The notes: generated by a model from the letters alone, not told the origin. A stretch of 59,650 bases of DNA from an uncultured Bacteroidota bacterium (GCA_937924855.1 CALEYQ010000066.1:1-59650); one strand, 5' to 3'. Counted from the stretch's first letter, positions 1 to 8,478 are shown. Program-made: numbers and translations.

Positions 1-222
1 CAACGCCAGCAGTTTTCTCAAATCCTGATACAGGGAATTTTGGCTCCGGGAGAAACCGTGAAGGAGGAAGCCAAGCCGGAAAAAAAGGTGGTTAAGAAAA
101 AGGAAGAGGCAGCCGGAGAGGAAAAAGCAGTAAAGGCAAAAGCCAAAAAGCCTGCGGCCAAAAAGGCCCCTGCGAAGAAGACGGCCGCTCCTAAAAAAAC
201 CACCCGTAAGAAATCAGAATAA
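1..222 (+). CDS. rplU: 50S ribosomal protein L21, C-terminal part (5' end outside window)
   Basis: The frame is open from the first base and ends at TAA 220-222. Its first residues, RQQFSQILIQGI, match the end of the L21 core (GHRQ..T.I.I in the family), and rpmA follows 28 bases later as in the usual rplU-rpmA operon. After the core comes a tail of about 60 residues made almost only of Lys, Ala, Glu, Pro and Thr, with AAKKAPAKK-type motifs like eukaryotic histone H1 tails. Most L21 proteins stop at the core (about 103 residues), so the tail is an extension. L21 binds 23S rRNA domain I; a basic tail could add rRNA contacts, but that is inference. The start lies outside the window. Confidence 0.85.
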   Translation, partial: QRQQFSQILIQGILAPGETVKEEAKPEKKVVKKKEEAAGEEKAVKAKAKKPAAKKAPAKKTAAPKKTTRKKSE

Positions 223-250
223 GCTAATATTCAAAAAAAAATAAATTGTC

Positions 251-514
251 ATGGCACACAAAAAAGGTGAAGGTAAGGTAAAGAATGGTCGCGAGTCGCA
301 CAGTAAAAGACTTGGCATTAAAATATTTGGTGGCCAGCCTGCCATAGCCGGAAATATTATTGTTCGCCAGCGTGGAACATCCCACAGTCCGGGCGAAAAT
401 GTTGGCATGGGAAAGGATCACACCCTGTTTGCCCTTACGGATGGAATTGTTGAATTTCGCAAAAAGAAAAACAACAAATCCTACGTTTCGGTTATCCCTG
501 TAACCGGGGCTTAA
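251..514 (+). CDS. rpmA: 50S ribosomal protein L27
   Basis: This 87-residue protein begins MAHKKGEGKVKNGRES, the L27 N-terminus that reaches towards the peptidyl-transferase centre, and contains the family signature GxNVGxGKDHTLFAL. Length is normal for L27. It has no N-terminal extension of the kind cleaved by Prp in Firmicutes. It sits directly after rplU and is followed by a strong intrinsic terminator, so the two genes form a closed operon. Confidence 0.97.
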   Translation: MAHKKGEGKVKNGRESHSKRLGIKIFGGQPAIAGNIIVRQRGTSHSPGENVGMGKDHTLFALTDGIVEFRKKKNNKSYVSVIPVTGA

Positions 515-536
515 AAAAATGCCAATTCATTGGTTT

Positions 537-568
537 TCCCGGGTTCCCTGAATCCGGGATTTTTTTTT
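537..568 (+). terminator. Rho-independent terminator of rplU-rpmA
   Basis: A six-pair stem TCCCGG (537-542) / CCGGGA (554-559) with an 11-base loop is followed at once by nine T. It lies 22 bases after the rpmA stop and before the serS promoter box. Confidence 0.8.
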
Positions 569-576
569 AAAAGGAA

Positions 577-584
577 TAAATTTG
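577..584 (+). promoter_or_regulatory. Bacteroidota -7 promoter box (TAAATTTG) for serS
   Basis: Perfect match to TAnnTTTG, 12 bases before the serS ATG and just after the rpmA terminator. No convincing -33 TTTG element was identified. Confidence 0.55.
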
Positions 585-596
585 TGAAACAATCTT

Positions 597-1865
597 ATGC
601 TGACATTACAAATAATCAGAGAGAAGCCCGAAGAGGTAATCCGCGGGTTAGAGAAGAAAGGATTTAAGGAAACCGGTTTAATAGCCCGGCTTCAGGAAAT
701 TGATTCCGAGCGCCGGAAGATTCAAAAGCAGCTGGAGGAGGTAAAGGCGCGTTCAAACCAGATAGCAAAAGAAATAGGGGCTTTATTCAAGGAAGGGAAA
801 AAGGAGGAAGCTGAAAACCTTAAAGTGGAAACAGGAACCCTGAAGCAGAAAGAAAAATTACTGGGGGAGGAACTGGAAAACCGGGAAAAAGAGCAAAACA
901 ACTTACTGGTAATGCTTCCCAACTTGCCTTACGAACTGGTAAAGCCAGGAAAGAGTGCCGAAGACAATGAGGTGGTTTTCGAATGGGGCAAAATTCCGGA
1001 TTTGGGAAATAGCGCATTGCCACATTGGGACCTTGCCAAAAAATTCGACCTTATTGATTTTGAAACCGGAGTAAAGTTAACCGGTGCCGGCTTTCCGGTA
1101 TACAAAGGCAAGGGCGCACGTTTGCAGCGGGCACTTATAAATTATTTTCTGGATCGTGCCACGGCAGCAGGCTATCATGAAGTTCAACCCCCTATTCTCG
1201 TTAATGAGGACTCAGGGTTTGGAACCGGTCAGTTGCCTGACAAGGAGGGTCAAATGTATTTCGTGGGTCAGGACAATCTTTACCTCATTCCTACGGCTGA
1301 GGTTCCCATTACAAATATTTACCGCGACGAAATTGTACCTGAGGAAAAGCTTCCTATCAGGAACTGTGGTTATACCCCCTGCTTCCGGAGGGAAGCGGGC
1401 AGTTATGGGAAAGATGTGAGGGGATTAAACCGTCTGCACCAATTCGACAAAGTTGAAATTGTTCAGATTACCCTTCCGGAGCATTCCTATACAGCCCTTG
1501 AAGAAATGCGGGAATATGTGGCATCCTTGATTCAGGACCTGGGTCTTACTTTCCGTACCTTGCGTCTTTGTGGTGGAGATATGAGTTTTGCTTCAGCCAT
1601 GACCTACGATATGGAAGTTTATTCCGGGGCGCAAAAACGCTGGCTTGAGGTAAGCAGTGTAAGTAATTTTGAATCCTTTCAGAGTAACCGGCTCAAACTG
1701 CGGTGCAAATCAAAAGAGGGGAAGCCGCGTTTGGCTCATACCTTAAACGGAAGCGCCCTTGCATTGCCCCGGATTGTGGCAGCTTTGTTAGAAAACAATC
1801 AAACACCTGATGGCATCAACATTCCAAAGGTTCTTATTCCCTATACCGGTTTCGATAAAATCTAA
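597..1865 (+). CDS. serS: Seryl-tRNA synthetase
   Basis: This 422-residue class II aminoacyl-tRNA synthetase charges tRNA-Ser with serine via seryl-adenylate. Residues about 30-105 form the charged heptad-rich coiled-coil arm that grips the long variable arm of tRNA-Ser. TAEVP at 233-237 contacts serine, motif 2 FRREAGSYGKD starts at 263, and motif 3 NGSALALPR lies at 384-392. Length matches bacterial SerRS (about 425). The ATG at 597 gives the conserved N-terminus (MLTLQIIREKPE) and follows a TAnnTTTG box. A lipoprotein gene starts seven bases after its stop, so read-through into the next genes is likely. Confidence 0.97.
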   Translation: MLTLQIIREKPEEVIRGLEKKGFKETGLIARLQEIDSERRKIQKQLEEVKARSNQIAKEIGALFKEGKKEEAENLKVETGTLKQKEKLLGEELENREKEQNNLLVMLPNLPYELVKPGKSAEDNEVVFEWGKIPDLGNSALPHWDLAKKFDLIDFETGVKLTGAGFPVYKGKGARLQRALINYFLDRATAAGYHEVQPPILVNEDSGFGTGQLPDKEGQMYFVGQDNLYLIPTAEVPITNIYRDEIVPEEKLPIRNCGYTPCFRREAGSYGKDVRGLNRLHQFDKVEIVQITLPEHSYTALEEMREYVASLIQDLGLTFRTLRLCGGDMSFASAMTYDMEVYSGAQKRWLEVSSVSNFESFQSNRLKLRCKSKEGKPRLAHTLNGSALALPRIVAALLENNQTPDGINIPKVLIPYTGFDKI

Positions 1866-1872
1866 GAAGCAA

Positions 1873-2433
1873 ATGAAATCACACCTTATTTTCACTCTGT
1901 TTTTTGCATTAGGTATTCTCCTGGGTTGCAAGGAAAAAACAGATAATACCGCACATATAAAACTTCTTGACAGTCTTTCCGTTGAAGTAGTAAACTCCAT
2001 GGAAAAATTCAACAAAATTGACTCCCTGAAAGTAAAAGAAACCCTGAATCTGGTGAACCAGCGCCTGGGGCAATTAGGCTCGGTAATAAAGGACACCATT
2101 GAAAAAGAAGATGCCATTCTTATTTCAGATTTCAGGGCCTGCAAAAAACCGCTGAAAGAATTCCAGTTAAAGCGATCGGGCTTAAGAAAAGAATCGGGGG
2201 TAACCTTGAAGCAGCTGGAAAATCTGAGTCGTGATTTAAAAAAGAACCTTGTACCGGCAGCTGACGTAAAAAAGTTTGTAGAAATGGAGGCCGAGCTGGC
2301 TAATTTGTTGTTAATCAACCTGAGCTCCATAACAGAAAGCGTTCAAAATTCAATACAAGCGGCCGATAGCCTTGGCCCGGTAATTGAGGCATTTATAGCA
2401 AAACAGGCGGCCTTGCCGCAGAAGAAAAAATGA
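1873..2433 (+). CDS. Putative lipoprotein, helical
   Basis: The ATG at 1873, seven bases after serS, is preferred over an earlier in-frame start inside serS because it gives a proper lipoprotein signal: MKSHLIF, a hydrophobic stretch, then lipobox LLGC. The 186-residue product is rich in Lys, Leu, Glu and Ser and is predicted mostly helical, with no recognised domain. Its last four bases overlap the start of the following TPR gene (ATGA), so the two are probably translated together. Function unknown; it may partner the TPR protein at the membrane. Confidence 0.75.
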   Translation: MKSHLIFTLFFALGILLGCKEKTDNTAHIKLLDSLSVEVVNSMEKFNKIDSLKVKETLNLVNQRLGQLGSVIKDTIEKEDAILISDFRACKKPLKEFQLKRSGLRKESGVTLKQLENLSRDLKKNLVPAADVKKFVEMEAELANLLLINLSSITESVQNSIQAADSLGPVIEAFIAKQAALPQKKK

Positions 2434-4241
2434 GGTATCTGATACTTCTTCTTTTATTCCTTTCAGGCCTTCGGGGCGTTTCCCAAAACACCGAGGAGCA
2501 ATTAGCTGCACAGTATTTTATGTCGAAGGAGTACGACAAGGCCCTCATTTATTATGAGAAATTATACTCGAAAAATCCCAAAGCAGAATTTTACAAATAC
2601 TATTTAGAGTGTTTGCTGGAAACCCGGGATTTCAAAGGAGCAGAAAAGCTTGTCAAAAAGAAAATAAAGCAGGATCCAACAGCGCTGAACTACCTGGTTG
2701 ATCTGGGCTGGGTTTACCAGCGGGAAGACCGAGAAAAAGACAGTCAGGAACAATACCAAAAAGCCATTTCACTTTTAAAGCAGGACAACAATCAGATCTT
2801 TGTTCTTGCCAAAAGTTTTATTGCCATTAAGCAATTCGATTTAGCGATAGAAACCTATCAGAAGGGCCGGAAGTTAATGCGTGGTTCCTACCCGTTCAAT
2901 TTTGAAATTGCCCAGATTCATGGGTATAAGGGAAATTATCAGGCCATGTTCCAGGAGATTCTGGAGGTATTGACAATTAATGAGCAATACCGTCAAAGTG
3001 TAGAGGATGCACTGTTGCCTTTTTTCGAAGATGGACAGAATGAAGCCCGGATAGAACTTATCAGGACTGAGATTTTAAAGCAGATTCAAAAGAATCCGGA
3101 CAAGGTGGTTTATTCAGAGATTTTAGTTTGGATGCTGAATCACCTGAAAGACTTTGAGGCCTCATTTGTCCAGAGCAAGGCTCTTGACAAGCGGCTAAAG
3201 GAAGACGGAGGTCGGTTGATGAAGCTTGGAGAAACCTGCATTGAAAGCGAGGCTTATGATGTGGCCATCAAATGTTATGAATATGTGCTTGGAAAGGGTC
3301 CCGGAAACCCTTATCACTTATTAGCACGACTTGAATTATTAAATGCCCGGTATGTAAAAGTGGTTGCCCGAAACGAATACACCCAAAAAGACCTTGTAGA
3401 ACTTGAGTCACAATTTCAGCTGGCCCTTAAGGAATTGGGAAAAAGCTCTTCAACCGTTTTACTAATCCGTAACCTGGCGCATATCCAGGCCTTTTATTTA
3501 GGAAAAACCGAAGAACCCATCAATCTGTTAACCGAGGCAAAGAGCCTTGTTGGGTTGAGTGCTTCTGCACTGGCGGAAGTAAAACTGGAACTGGCCGATA
3601 TTCTTTTGTTTTCCGGAGATGTCTGGGAAGCAAGTCTTTTATACAGCCAGGTAGAAAAAGCTTTTAAACATGATCCCATTGGTCATGAAGCCAAATTCCG
3701 AAATGCCAGGTTATCCTTTTTCATTGGTGATTTCGCCTGGGCACAATCTCAGCTTGAGGCATTAAAAGGGGCGACTTCAAAGTTAATTTCGAATGATGCC
3801 CTGGATTTAAGCCTGATAATAGCCGACAACACAACCCTTGATACAAATCCGCTTCCCCTTCAGATTTATGCCCGTGCCGATTTATTGTTTTTCAGAGCGC
3901 GGTATGACGATGCCCTGAAAACCCTTGATTCCATTCAGGCGCAATTTCCCAACCATTCACTGGGCGATGAAATCCTGTTTAAAAAATATCAGATTGCCAT
4001 GCGCCGGAACAATTTCGCAGGGGCAAAAGAAATTTGCGAAAAAATCATGAAGGATTATCCTAAAGATCTGTTTGGTGACGACGCCTGTTTTCGCTTGGCA
4101 GAATTGTTTGAATTCCGGTTTGCAGATATTGAAAATGCCAAAAAGTATTACCAGTTAATATTGACTGATTATCCGGGGAGTTTATTTTCGGTAGAGGCAA
4201 GAAAACGATTCCGGAAATTAAGAGGCGATCAGGTAAATTAG
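2430..4241 (+). CDS. Exported tetratricopeptide-repeat protein
   Basis: This 603-residue protein has a signal peptide (MRYLILLLLFLSGLRGVSQ) followed by TPR-like helical repeats over most of its length, for example around AAQYFMSKEYDKALIYYEKLY near the N-terminus and NAKKYYQLILTDYPGS near the C-terminus. The C-terminal repeats resemble those of YbgF/BamD-type proteins, which act as periplasmic scaffolds. It overlaps the upstream lipoprotein gene by four bases and is followed four bases later by the DUF4286 gene. TPR proteins mediate protein-protein contacts; the partner here is unknown. Confidence 0.8.
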   Translation: MRYLILLLLFLSGLRGVSQNTEEQLAAQYFMSKEYDKALIYYEKLYSKNPKAEFYKYYLECLLETRDFKGAEKLVKKKIKQDPTALNYLVDLGWVYQREDREKDSQEQYQKAISLLKQDNNQIFVLAKSFIAIKQFDLAIETYQKGRKLMRGSYPFNFEIAQIHGYKGNYQAMFQEILEVLTINEQYRQSVEDALLPFFEDGQNEARIELIRTEILKQIQKNPDKVVYSEILVWMLNHLKDFEASFVQSKALDKRLKEDGGRLMKLGETCIESEAYDVAIKCYEYVLGKGPGNPYHLLARLELLNARYVKVVARNEYTQKDLVELESQFQLALKELGKSSSTVLLIRNLAHIQAFYLGKTEEPINLLTEAKSLVGLSASALAEVKLELADILLFSGDVWEASLLYSQVEKAFKHDPIGHEAKFRNARLSFFIGDFAWAQSQLEALKGATSKLISNDALDLSLIIADNTTLDTNPLPLQIYARADLLFFRARYDDALKTLDSIQAQFPNHSLGDEILFKKYQIAMRRNNFAGAKEICEKIMKDYPKDLFGDDACFRLAELFEFRFADIENAKKYYQLILTDYPGSLFSVEARKRFRKLRGDQVN

Positions 4242-4245
4242 GAAA

Positions 4246-4545
4246 ATGATTTTTTACAACGTAACCATAAATATTGAAGCTTCGGTACTCAGCGAGTGGC
4301 TTGACTGGATGAAACACGAACATATTCCGGAAGTATTGGCTACCGGATATTTTGTATCCGGGCGTATTTGTCGTTTGCTTGTTGAGGAGGAATCGGGAGT
4401 TACCTATTCCATTCAGTATGGTTGTGAATCGCTTGAAAAGCTAAAGGAATATCAGGAAAAATGCGCCCCGGAACTGCAGAAAAAGCACAACAAAAAATTT
4501 GAGGGAAAATTTGTGGCGTTCCGTTCAGTAATGGAGGAGGTTTAA
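4246..4545 (+). CDS. DUF4286 family protein
   Basis: This 99-residue protein matches the small Bacteroidota family DUF4286: MIFYNVTINIE start, WLDWMKHEHIPEVL in the middle, and a conserved AFRSVMEEV end. The predicted fold is a ferredoxin-like alpha-beta dimer similar to dimeric alpha-beta barrel proteins; no catalytic role is known. It is cytoplasmic (no signal). It is sandwiched between the TPR gene and rsmA with no gap to rsmA, so it shares their transcript. Confidence 0.85.
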   Translation: MIFYNVTINIEASVLSEWLDWMKHEHIPEVLATGYFVSGRICRLLVEEESGVTYSIQYGCESLEKLKEYQEKCAPELQKKHNKKFEGKFVAFRSVMEEV

Positions 4546-5361
4546 TTGACAGGCAAGGTTTATCCCAAAAAAAAATTCGGGCAGCATTTCCTTACCGAGC
4601 CCGGGATTGCAAAAAAAATAGCTTTATCCATTACCGTTCCGGATCCGGAGGTTCCCATCCTTGAAGTAGGTCCGGGAACAGGCATGCTAACCCGACAATT
4701 ACTTAATGAATGTAAGCGACCGCTCAAGGCCATAGAAATCGATGAGGACTCGGTAAAATTTCTGGATTCGGCATTTCCGGAATTGAAAGGAAATATAATT
4801 CAGGGAGACTTTTTAAGTCTTCCGCTTGATTCCTATTTTGGCAAGCCTTTGATAATTGCCGGTAATTTTCCATACAACATTTCCACCCAGATTTTATTCC
4901 GTGTTTTTGAAAATCCCGATATGTGTTTGCAGGTGGTTGGCATGTTTCAACGGGAAGTTGCCCGGAGAATAGTTTCAGGACCTGGCAACAAAGAATACGG
5001 CATATTGAGTGTTTTACTCAGAGCCTGGTACGACCTGGAATATTTGTTTACCGTTTCAGAGGGCGTATTCAATCCGCCCCCAAAAGTAAAAACAGGGGTA
5101 TTGCGGCTTAACCGAAATGCGCGAAAAAAGATGGATTGCAATCCTGACCTTTTTAAGAAAATTGTGAAGGCGGGATTTAACCAAAGGAGAAAAACCCTGC
5201 GAAACGCCTTGTCGAAAATAAACCCGCAGATTTTCCCGGAAATAAAAAGTCACCCTTTCTTTTCAAAAAGGGCAGAACAATTATCCTTTGAAGAGTTTAC
5301 CGCCTTAACCCTGCTATTTGAAAATCAGGGGAATTTAATTCCGTCGCAGGAAGAACAATAA
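4546..5361 (+). CDS. rsmA: 16S rRNA dimethyladenosine transferase (RsmA/KsgA)
   Basis: RsmA dimethylates two adjacent adenosines in helix 45 of 16S rRNA, a late 30S maturation check. The 271-residue product shows FGQHFL (11-16), SAM-binding motif I EVGPGTG (40-46), and catalytic motif IV NFPY (107-110). The C-terminal helical domain with NQRRKTLRNAL is also typical. The start is a TTG directly after the TAA of the DUF4286 gene, with a GGAGGAGG stretch just upstream acting as ribosome-binding site; no ATG or GTG lies close in frame. The 3' end overlaps the convergent SGNH-like gene by 37 bases. Confidence 0.95.
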   Translation: MTGKVYPKKKFGQHFLTEPGIAKKIALSITVPDPEVPILEVGPGTGMLTRQLLNECKRPLKAIEIDEDSVKFLDSAFPELKGNIIQGDFLSLPLDSYFGKPLIIAGNFPYNISTQILFRVFENPDMCLQVVGMFQREVARRIVSGPGNKEYGILSVLLRAWYDLEYLFTVSEGVFNPPPKVKTGVLRLNRNARKKMDCNPDLFKKIVKAGFNQRRKTLRNALSKINPQIFPEIKSHPFFSKRAEQLSFEEFTALTLLFENQGNLIPSQEEQ

Positions 5362-6662
5362 TGTTTTGGAATCCGGGCTTTGTAATGAGAATTAATTGCC
5401 GATATCCAGGCATTGGCCAGCAGGGAATATCCTTTTTGGTTGGGGCGGTATCCGTCCAATGAGAAAAATCCACCGGAAACAAAACCGGTATTAAAACCAA
5501 CCCCATCCCAGGTAATTCCTGAATTCAGGTTTCGGAAGTAGGAATTCATATCGGCAAGAGCAAGATTGTAATCGCGGGCTACTCTTTCGATCATCTGGTT
5601 GTACCACCAAATGGAAGTATTGATGGCAACCACTTCCACCTCATCGAGCACATATTGATCAGGTACTGGAGTAAAAACACCCAAAAAGTTGCATTTCACC
5701 GAGTCAACGGGTATGGTGAGCAAAATATACTCTCCCGGTTTCATTTTTCGAAAATTCCCCGGCTGAAGTGGGTCCTTAATAACAAAACCATTTTTCCCTT
5801 CCTGGAAATTAAACATGAATCCGGTAAGCTGATTAAGACTATCGGCTTTGTGAGCGGACAATTCCAATCCGTTCCAGGGAATAGTAGTAAAAAAGGGAAG
5901 GGAGTATATTTCGGGGATATTGCCCAGAATACCTTTTGCCCCTTGTTGAGTAAGTTCTCCGACAAATTTCCGGAGGTAAAATTCAAAGGTAGAAAAGGAT
6001 GGGATGGCGTAGTTGGTGGCTCCGGTTTTTGCAAATTCATAAATTTCTTCCATGCCAAGCCATGCAGCGAAAAAAGTAGGATTTTGGTTTTTGGCGTCGG
6101 TATGAACCGTTGAAGATCCTGCGTTGGAGGCAAAGCGGTAATAAAAAGGATTTTTATTGGTGGGGCTGTAGGGCTGGGAAAGGTTAGGATTAAAAAAATC
6201 CTGGATTCGGGCATGAGGGACGGCCAGATTTTGAAAGCTGTTTCCGGAAATTCCGGCCAGATAAGGAGCGGCGTTTACCAATCCGAAGGTATCTTTTACG
6301 GGCTTCAGGGAAGATACACCCTGGCAATTGGTCCGGAATTTTAAGGAAGAAGCGGAAACAAAAACCGATTCCCAGGGTTTAGGATTCAGACCCAGACCTT
6401 TGTCATCAGGCATCAGGGGCTGGTTAAAATCACCGGCTCCCACATAAACCAGCGATTTATGAATAAGGGCGGGAAGCGATAACTCCTGGCCTTTTCTCCA
6501 AAGAGCACCATTTTGCATTCCGGCCATATAATCGCCGCCGAGGGCAATAAATTTAGACATGTCCGCTTCGCCTGGGTGGAAATCTTCCTGAGGAATGGAA
6601 GGCTTACAGGAACTGAAAATCAGTGCGGGAAAAAGAAACAAAAAGATCCGGGAATATTTCAT
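5325..6662 (-). CDS. SGNH/GDSL-like lipoprotein lacking the catalytic Ser and His
   Basis: The 445-residue product begins with a lipoprotein signal ending IFSSC (Cys19). The domain that follows resembles the Bacteroidota SGNH hydrolases that begin with a GNSLTAG-like block and carry a GALxxxGQ...SxP segment. Here the nucleophile block reads GGDYMAG (42-48), with Tyr45 where Ser is expected. The C-terminal D-G-x-H-P block reads DGYRPNQKGY, with Asp403 kept but Arg406 where the catalytic His should be. The fold is therefore likely preserved without hydrolase chemistry, perhaps for glycan or lipid binding. It converges with rsmA and overlaps its 3' end; the nfu gene stop touches its start. Confidence 0.7.
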   Translation of the reverse strand: MKYSRIFLFLFPALIFSSCKPSIPQEDFHPGEADMSKFIALGGDYMAGMQNGALWRKGQELSLPALIHKSLVYVGAGDFNQPLMPDDKGLGLNPKPWESVFVSASSLKFRTNCQGVSSLKPVKDTFGLVNAAPYLAGISGNSFQNLAVPHARIQDFFNPNLSQPYSPTNKNPFYYRFASNAGSSTVHTDAKNQNPTFFAAWLGMEEIYEFAKTGATNYAIPSFSTFEFYLRKFVGELTQQGAKGILGNIPEIYSLPFFTTIPWNGLELSAHKADSLNQLTGFMFNFQEGKNGFVIKDPLQPGNFRKMKPGEYILLTIPVDSVKCNFLGVFTPVPDQYVLDEVEVVAINTSIWWYNQMIERVARDYNLALADMNSYFRNLNSGITWDGVGFNTGFVSGGFFSLDGYRPNQKGYSLLANAWISAINSHYKARIPKHYCSSCDGIKFP

Positions 6663-6925
6663 CAGGAAAACTGTTCGTCGGGGGTATTAACCGAAATTAC
6701 TTCTACAATTTCGGGGGCATATTTACGAATGGTTTCTTCAATTCCGGCTTTCATTGTCATGGAACTCATGGAACAGCTTTTGCAGGCGCCCAGGAGTCCG
6801 AGTTTTACTTTCATATCCGGTGTTACCTCATGCAATACCACGTTTCCTCCATCTTTTTCCAGGTAGGGTCTGATTTCGGCGAGCGCCCGTTCCACTTTAT
6901 CCCTGATTTGATCCATTTGCATCAT
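6662..6925 (-). CDS. NifU-domain Fe-S scaffold/carrier protein
   Basis: This 87-residue protein is a stand-alone NifU C-terminal (Nfu) domain: LEKDGGNVVL followed by GACKSCSMS with Cys48 and Cys51. In the family these two Cys of paired subunits hold a transferable 4Fe-4S cluster. It overlaps the mrp gene by four bases (ATGA), so the Fe-S carrier and the P-loop Fe-S protein are translationally coupled and probably act together. No A-type or NifU N-terminal domain is present. Confidence 0.92.
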   Translation of the reverse strand: MMQMDQIRDKVERALAEIRPYLEKDGGNVVLHEVTPDMKVKLGLLGACKSCSMSSMTMKAGIEETIRKYAPEIVEVISVNTPDEQFS

Positions 6926-8016
6926 GAGGCCGTATTTTTTTCCTTTTCCGGTTCATTAACAGCAGCGTTGCGAATGGCAAGTTGTTGTGCTACGTTTCCG
7001 GCGATTTTTTTGAAGGCTAAAGCCTGCGGCGTATCGCCCTGGAGCACAACTGGGTGGCCGGCATCACCGGATTCGCAGATGCTTTGAACCAGGGGAATTT
7101 CTCCTAAAAATGGAATTTCATCTTTTTCGGCCAATGCGCGTGCGCCGTTTTTTCCAAAAATGTAATATTTATTTTCGGGTAATTCAGCAGGGGTAAAATA
7201 GGCCATGTTTTCAATAATTCCCAGGATAGGAACCTGTAATCCCTCCATGCGGAACATGCCTATTCCTTTTCTGACATCGGCCAAAGCCACCTGTTGGGGT
7301 GTACTAACAATAACCACTCCGCTCAGAGGAATATTCTGTGCCAGAGAAAGCTGAATATCTCCGGTACCGGGAGGAAGGTCAACAATCAGGTAATCAATAT
7401 TTTCCCAGTGGGTATCGGTAAACAATTGCGTCATGGCTCGGGTTGCCATGGGACCCCTCCAGGGTATGGGCTGATCCATATCGGCAAAAAAACCGATTGA
7501 CATAATTTTTACCCCATAGGCTTCTACCGGAATCATTTTATTTTTCCCCTCCACCTGGGTCATTGATGGTTTATCGGTTACGACATCAAAGAGGATGGGA
7601 ATTGAAGGCCCGTAAATATCCGCATCCACAATACCCACTTTAGAACCGGTTTCGCTCAGAGCAATGGCCAGGTTGGCAGCCACTGTAGATTTTCCTACCC
7701 CGCCCTTTCCCGAAGCAACAGCGATAATATTTTTTACTCCGGGAATAGAAGATGTTTTGCCGGTTGTAACATCCGCATCCATTTTCACTTTTACAGAGGC
7801 TTCCTTATCCACGAAATGGACGATTGCATTTTCGCAAGCCTTTTGAATCATGTCTTTCATGGGGCAGGCGGGTGTAGTGAGCATAACCGTAAAAGACACC
7901 TCCTTTCCTTTAATTTGCAGATCGCGAATCATGCCGAGGGTAACAAGGTCCTTTTTAAGATCGGGATCTTCAACATGACTCAGGGCTTCAAGTACTTTTT
8001 CTTTGGTAATTTCCAT
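6922..8016 (-). CDS. mrp: Mrp/ApbC-type iron-sulfur cluster carrier ATPase
   Basis: The 364-residue product has an N-terminal MIP18/DUF59 domain (about 1-90) and a deviant Walker A GKGGVGKS (103-110) of the Mrp/NBP35 family. IVDADIYGPSIPILF and LIVDLPPGTGD follow. Enzymes of this family bind and deliver 4Fe-4S clusters to apoproteins. The C-terminal CxxC that bridges dimers in NBP35 is absent: the region after ENMAYF reads TPAELPENKYY. I recall this as normal in Bacteroidota. It leads an operon with nfu and has a TATTTTTG box 17 bases upstream of its ATG. Confidence 0.93.
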   Translation of the reverse strand: MEITKEKVLEALSHVEDPDLKKDLVTLGMIRDLQIKGKEVSFTVMLTTPACPMKDMIQKACENAIVHFVDKEASVKVKMDADVTTGKTSSIPGVKNIIAVASGKGGVGKSTVAANLAIALSETGSKVGIVDADIYGPSIPILFDVVTDKPSMTQVEGKNKMIPVEAYGVKIMSIGFFADMDQPIPWRGPMATRAMTQLFTDTHWENIDYLIVDLPPGTGDIQLSLAQNIPLSGVVIVSTPQQVALADVRKGIGMFRMEGLQVPILGIIENMAYFTPAELPENKYYIFGKNGARALAEKDEIPFLGEIPLVQSICESGDAGHPVVLQGDTPQALAFKKIAGNVAQQLAIRNAAVNEPEKEKNTAS

Positions 8017-8032
8017 AGGAGTGTTTCAATAG

Positions 8033-8040
8033 CAAAAATA
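8033..8040 (-). promoter_or_regulatory. -7 promoter box (TATTTTTG on the minus strand) for mrp-nfu
   Basis: Perfect TAnnTTTG on the minus strand, 16 bases before the mrp ATG and between the mrp start and the stop of the ATL gene. Confidence 0.5.
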
Positions 8041-8061
8041 CGAAAAAAGGGGGGACAATCC

Positions 8062-8400
8062 TTACAGGGAAAGCTCCAAATTAGGATCCCAAAAAACCTC
8101 TTCAAACCGGTCCACTTTATTTTGAGAAACCGAGTGGCCTTCCGCTTCGAGGCGTCGTTGCATTTCACCCGGTCCGGGAAAATGAGCTTGTCCGGAAAGA
8201 AGGCCGTTTCGGTTTAAAACCCTGTGTGCGGGAACGGGCGGTTTAGCATTATGGCTAACATTCATTGCCCAGCCGACTACCCTTGCGGAGCGTGGACTAC
8301 CCAGGTACCGGGCAATAGCCCCGTAGGAAGTGACTCTACCCCTGGGAACCAGACGAACAACCTGATAAACCGAATCGTAAAAGTCTTTGTCGAGGGGCAT
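8062..8400 (-). CDS. Alkyltransferase-like protein (MGMT homologue, Cys to Ala)
   Basis: The 112-residue protein is the DNA-binding domain of the O6-alkylguanine-DNA methyltransferase family: VPRGRVTSYGAIAR recognition helix region, ARVVGWAMN, then PAHRVLNRNG. The methyl-accepting Cys of the PCHR motif is replaced by Ala. Such ATL proteins cannot remove alkyl groups; known members bind O6-alkylguanine and hand the lesion to nucleotide excision repair. Length matches ATLs (about 100-120). It is monocistronic or co-transcribed upstream of mrp. Confidence 0.88.
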   Translation of the reverse strand: MPLDKDFYDSVYQVVRLVPRGRVTSYGAIARYLGSPRSARVVGWAMNVSHNAKPPVPAHRVLNRNGLLSGQAHFPGPGEMQRRLEAEGHSVSQNKVDRFEEVFWDPNLELSL

Positions 8401-8454
8401 GGTTAAAAATACAACTCGGGGGGATTACGGGGAAATTTAGCCCATATATTTTTA

Positions 8455-8462
8455 TATTTTTG
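8455..8462 (+). promoter_or_regulatory. -7 promoter box (TATTTTTG)
   Basis: Perfect TAnnTTTG 16 bases before the ATG of the deoxyhypusine-synthase-like gene, in a short AT-rich divergent intergenic region. Confidence 0.55.
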
Positions 8463-8478
8463 CCCAAAATTCCCGGAT

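Noticed and set aside
1810..1872. Upstream in-frame extension of the first lipoprotein gene into serS
   Set aside because: It would overlap serS by 56 bases and hide the lipoprotein signal; the ATG at 1873 gives a proper lipobox.
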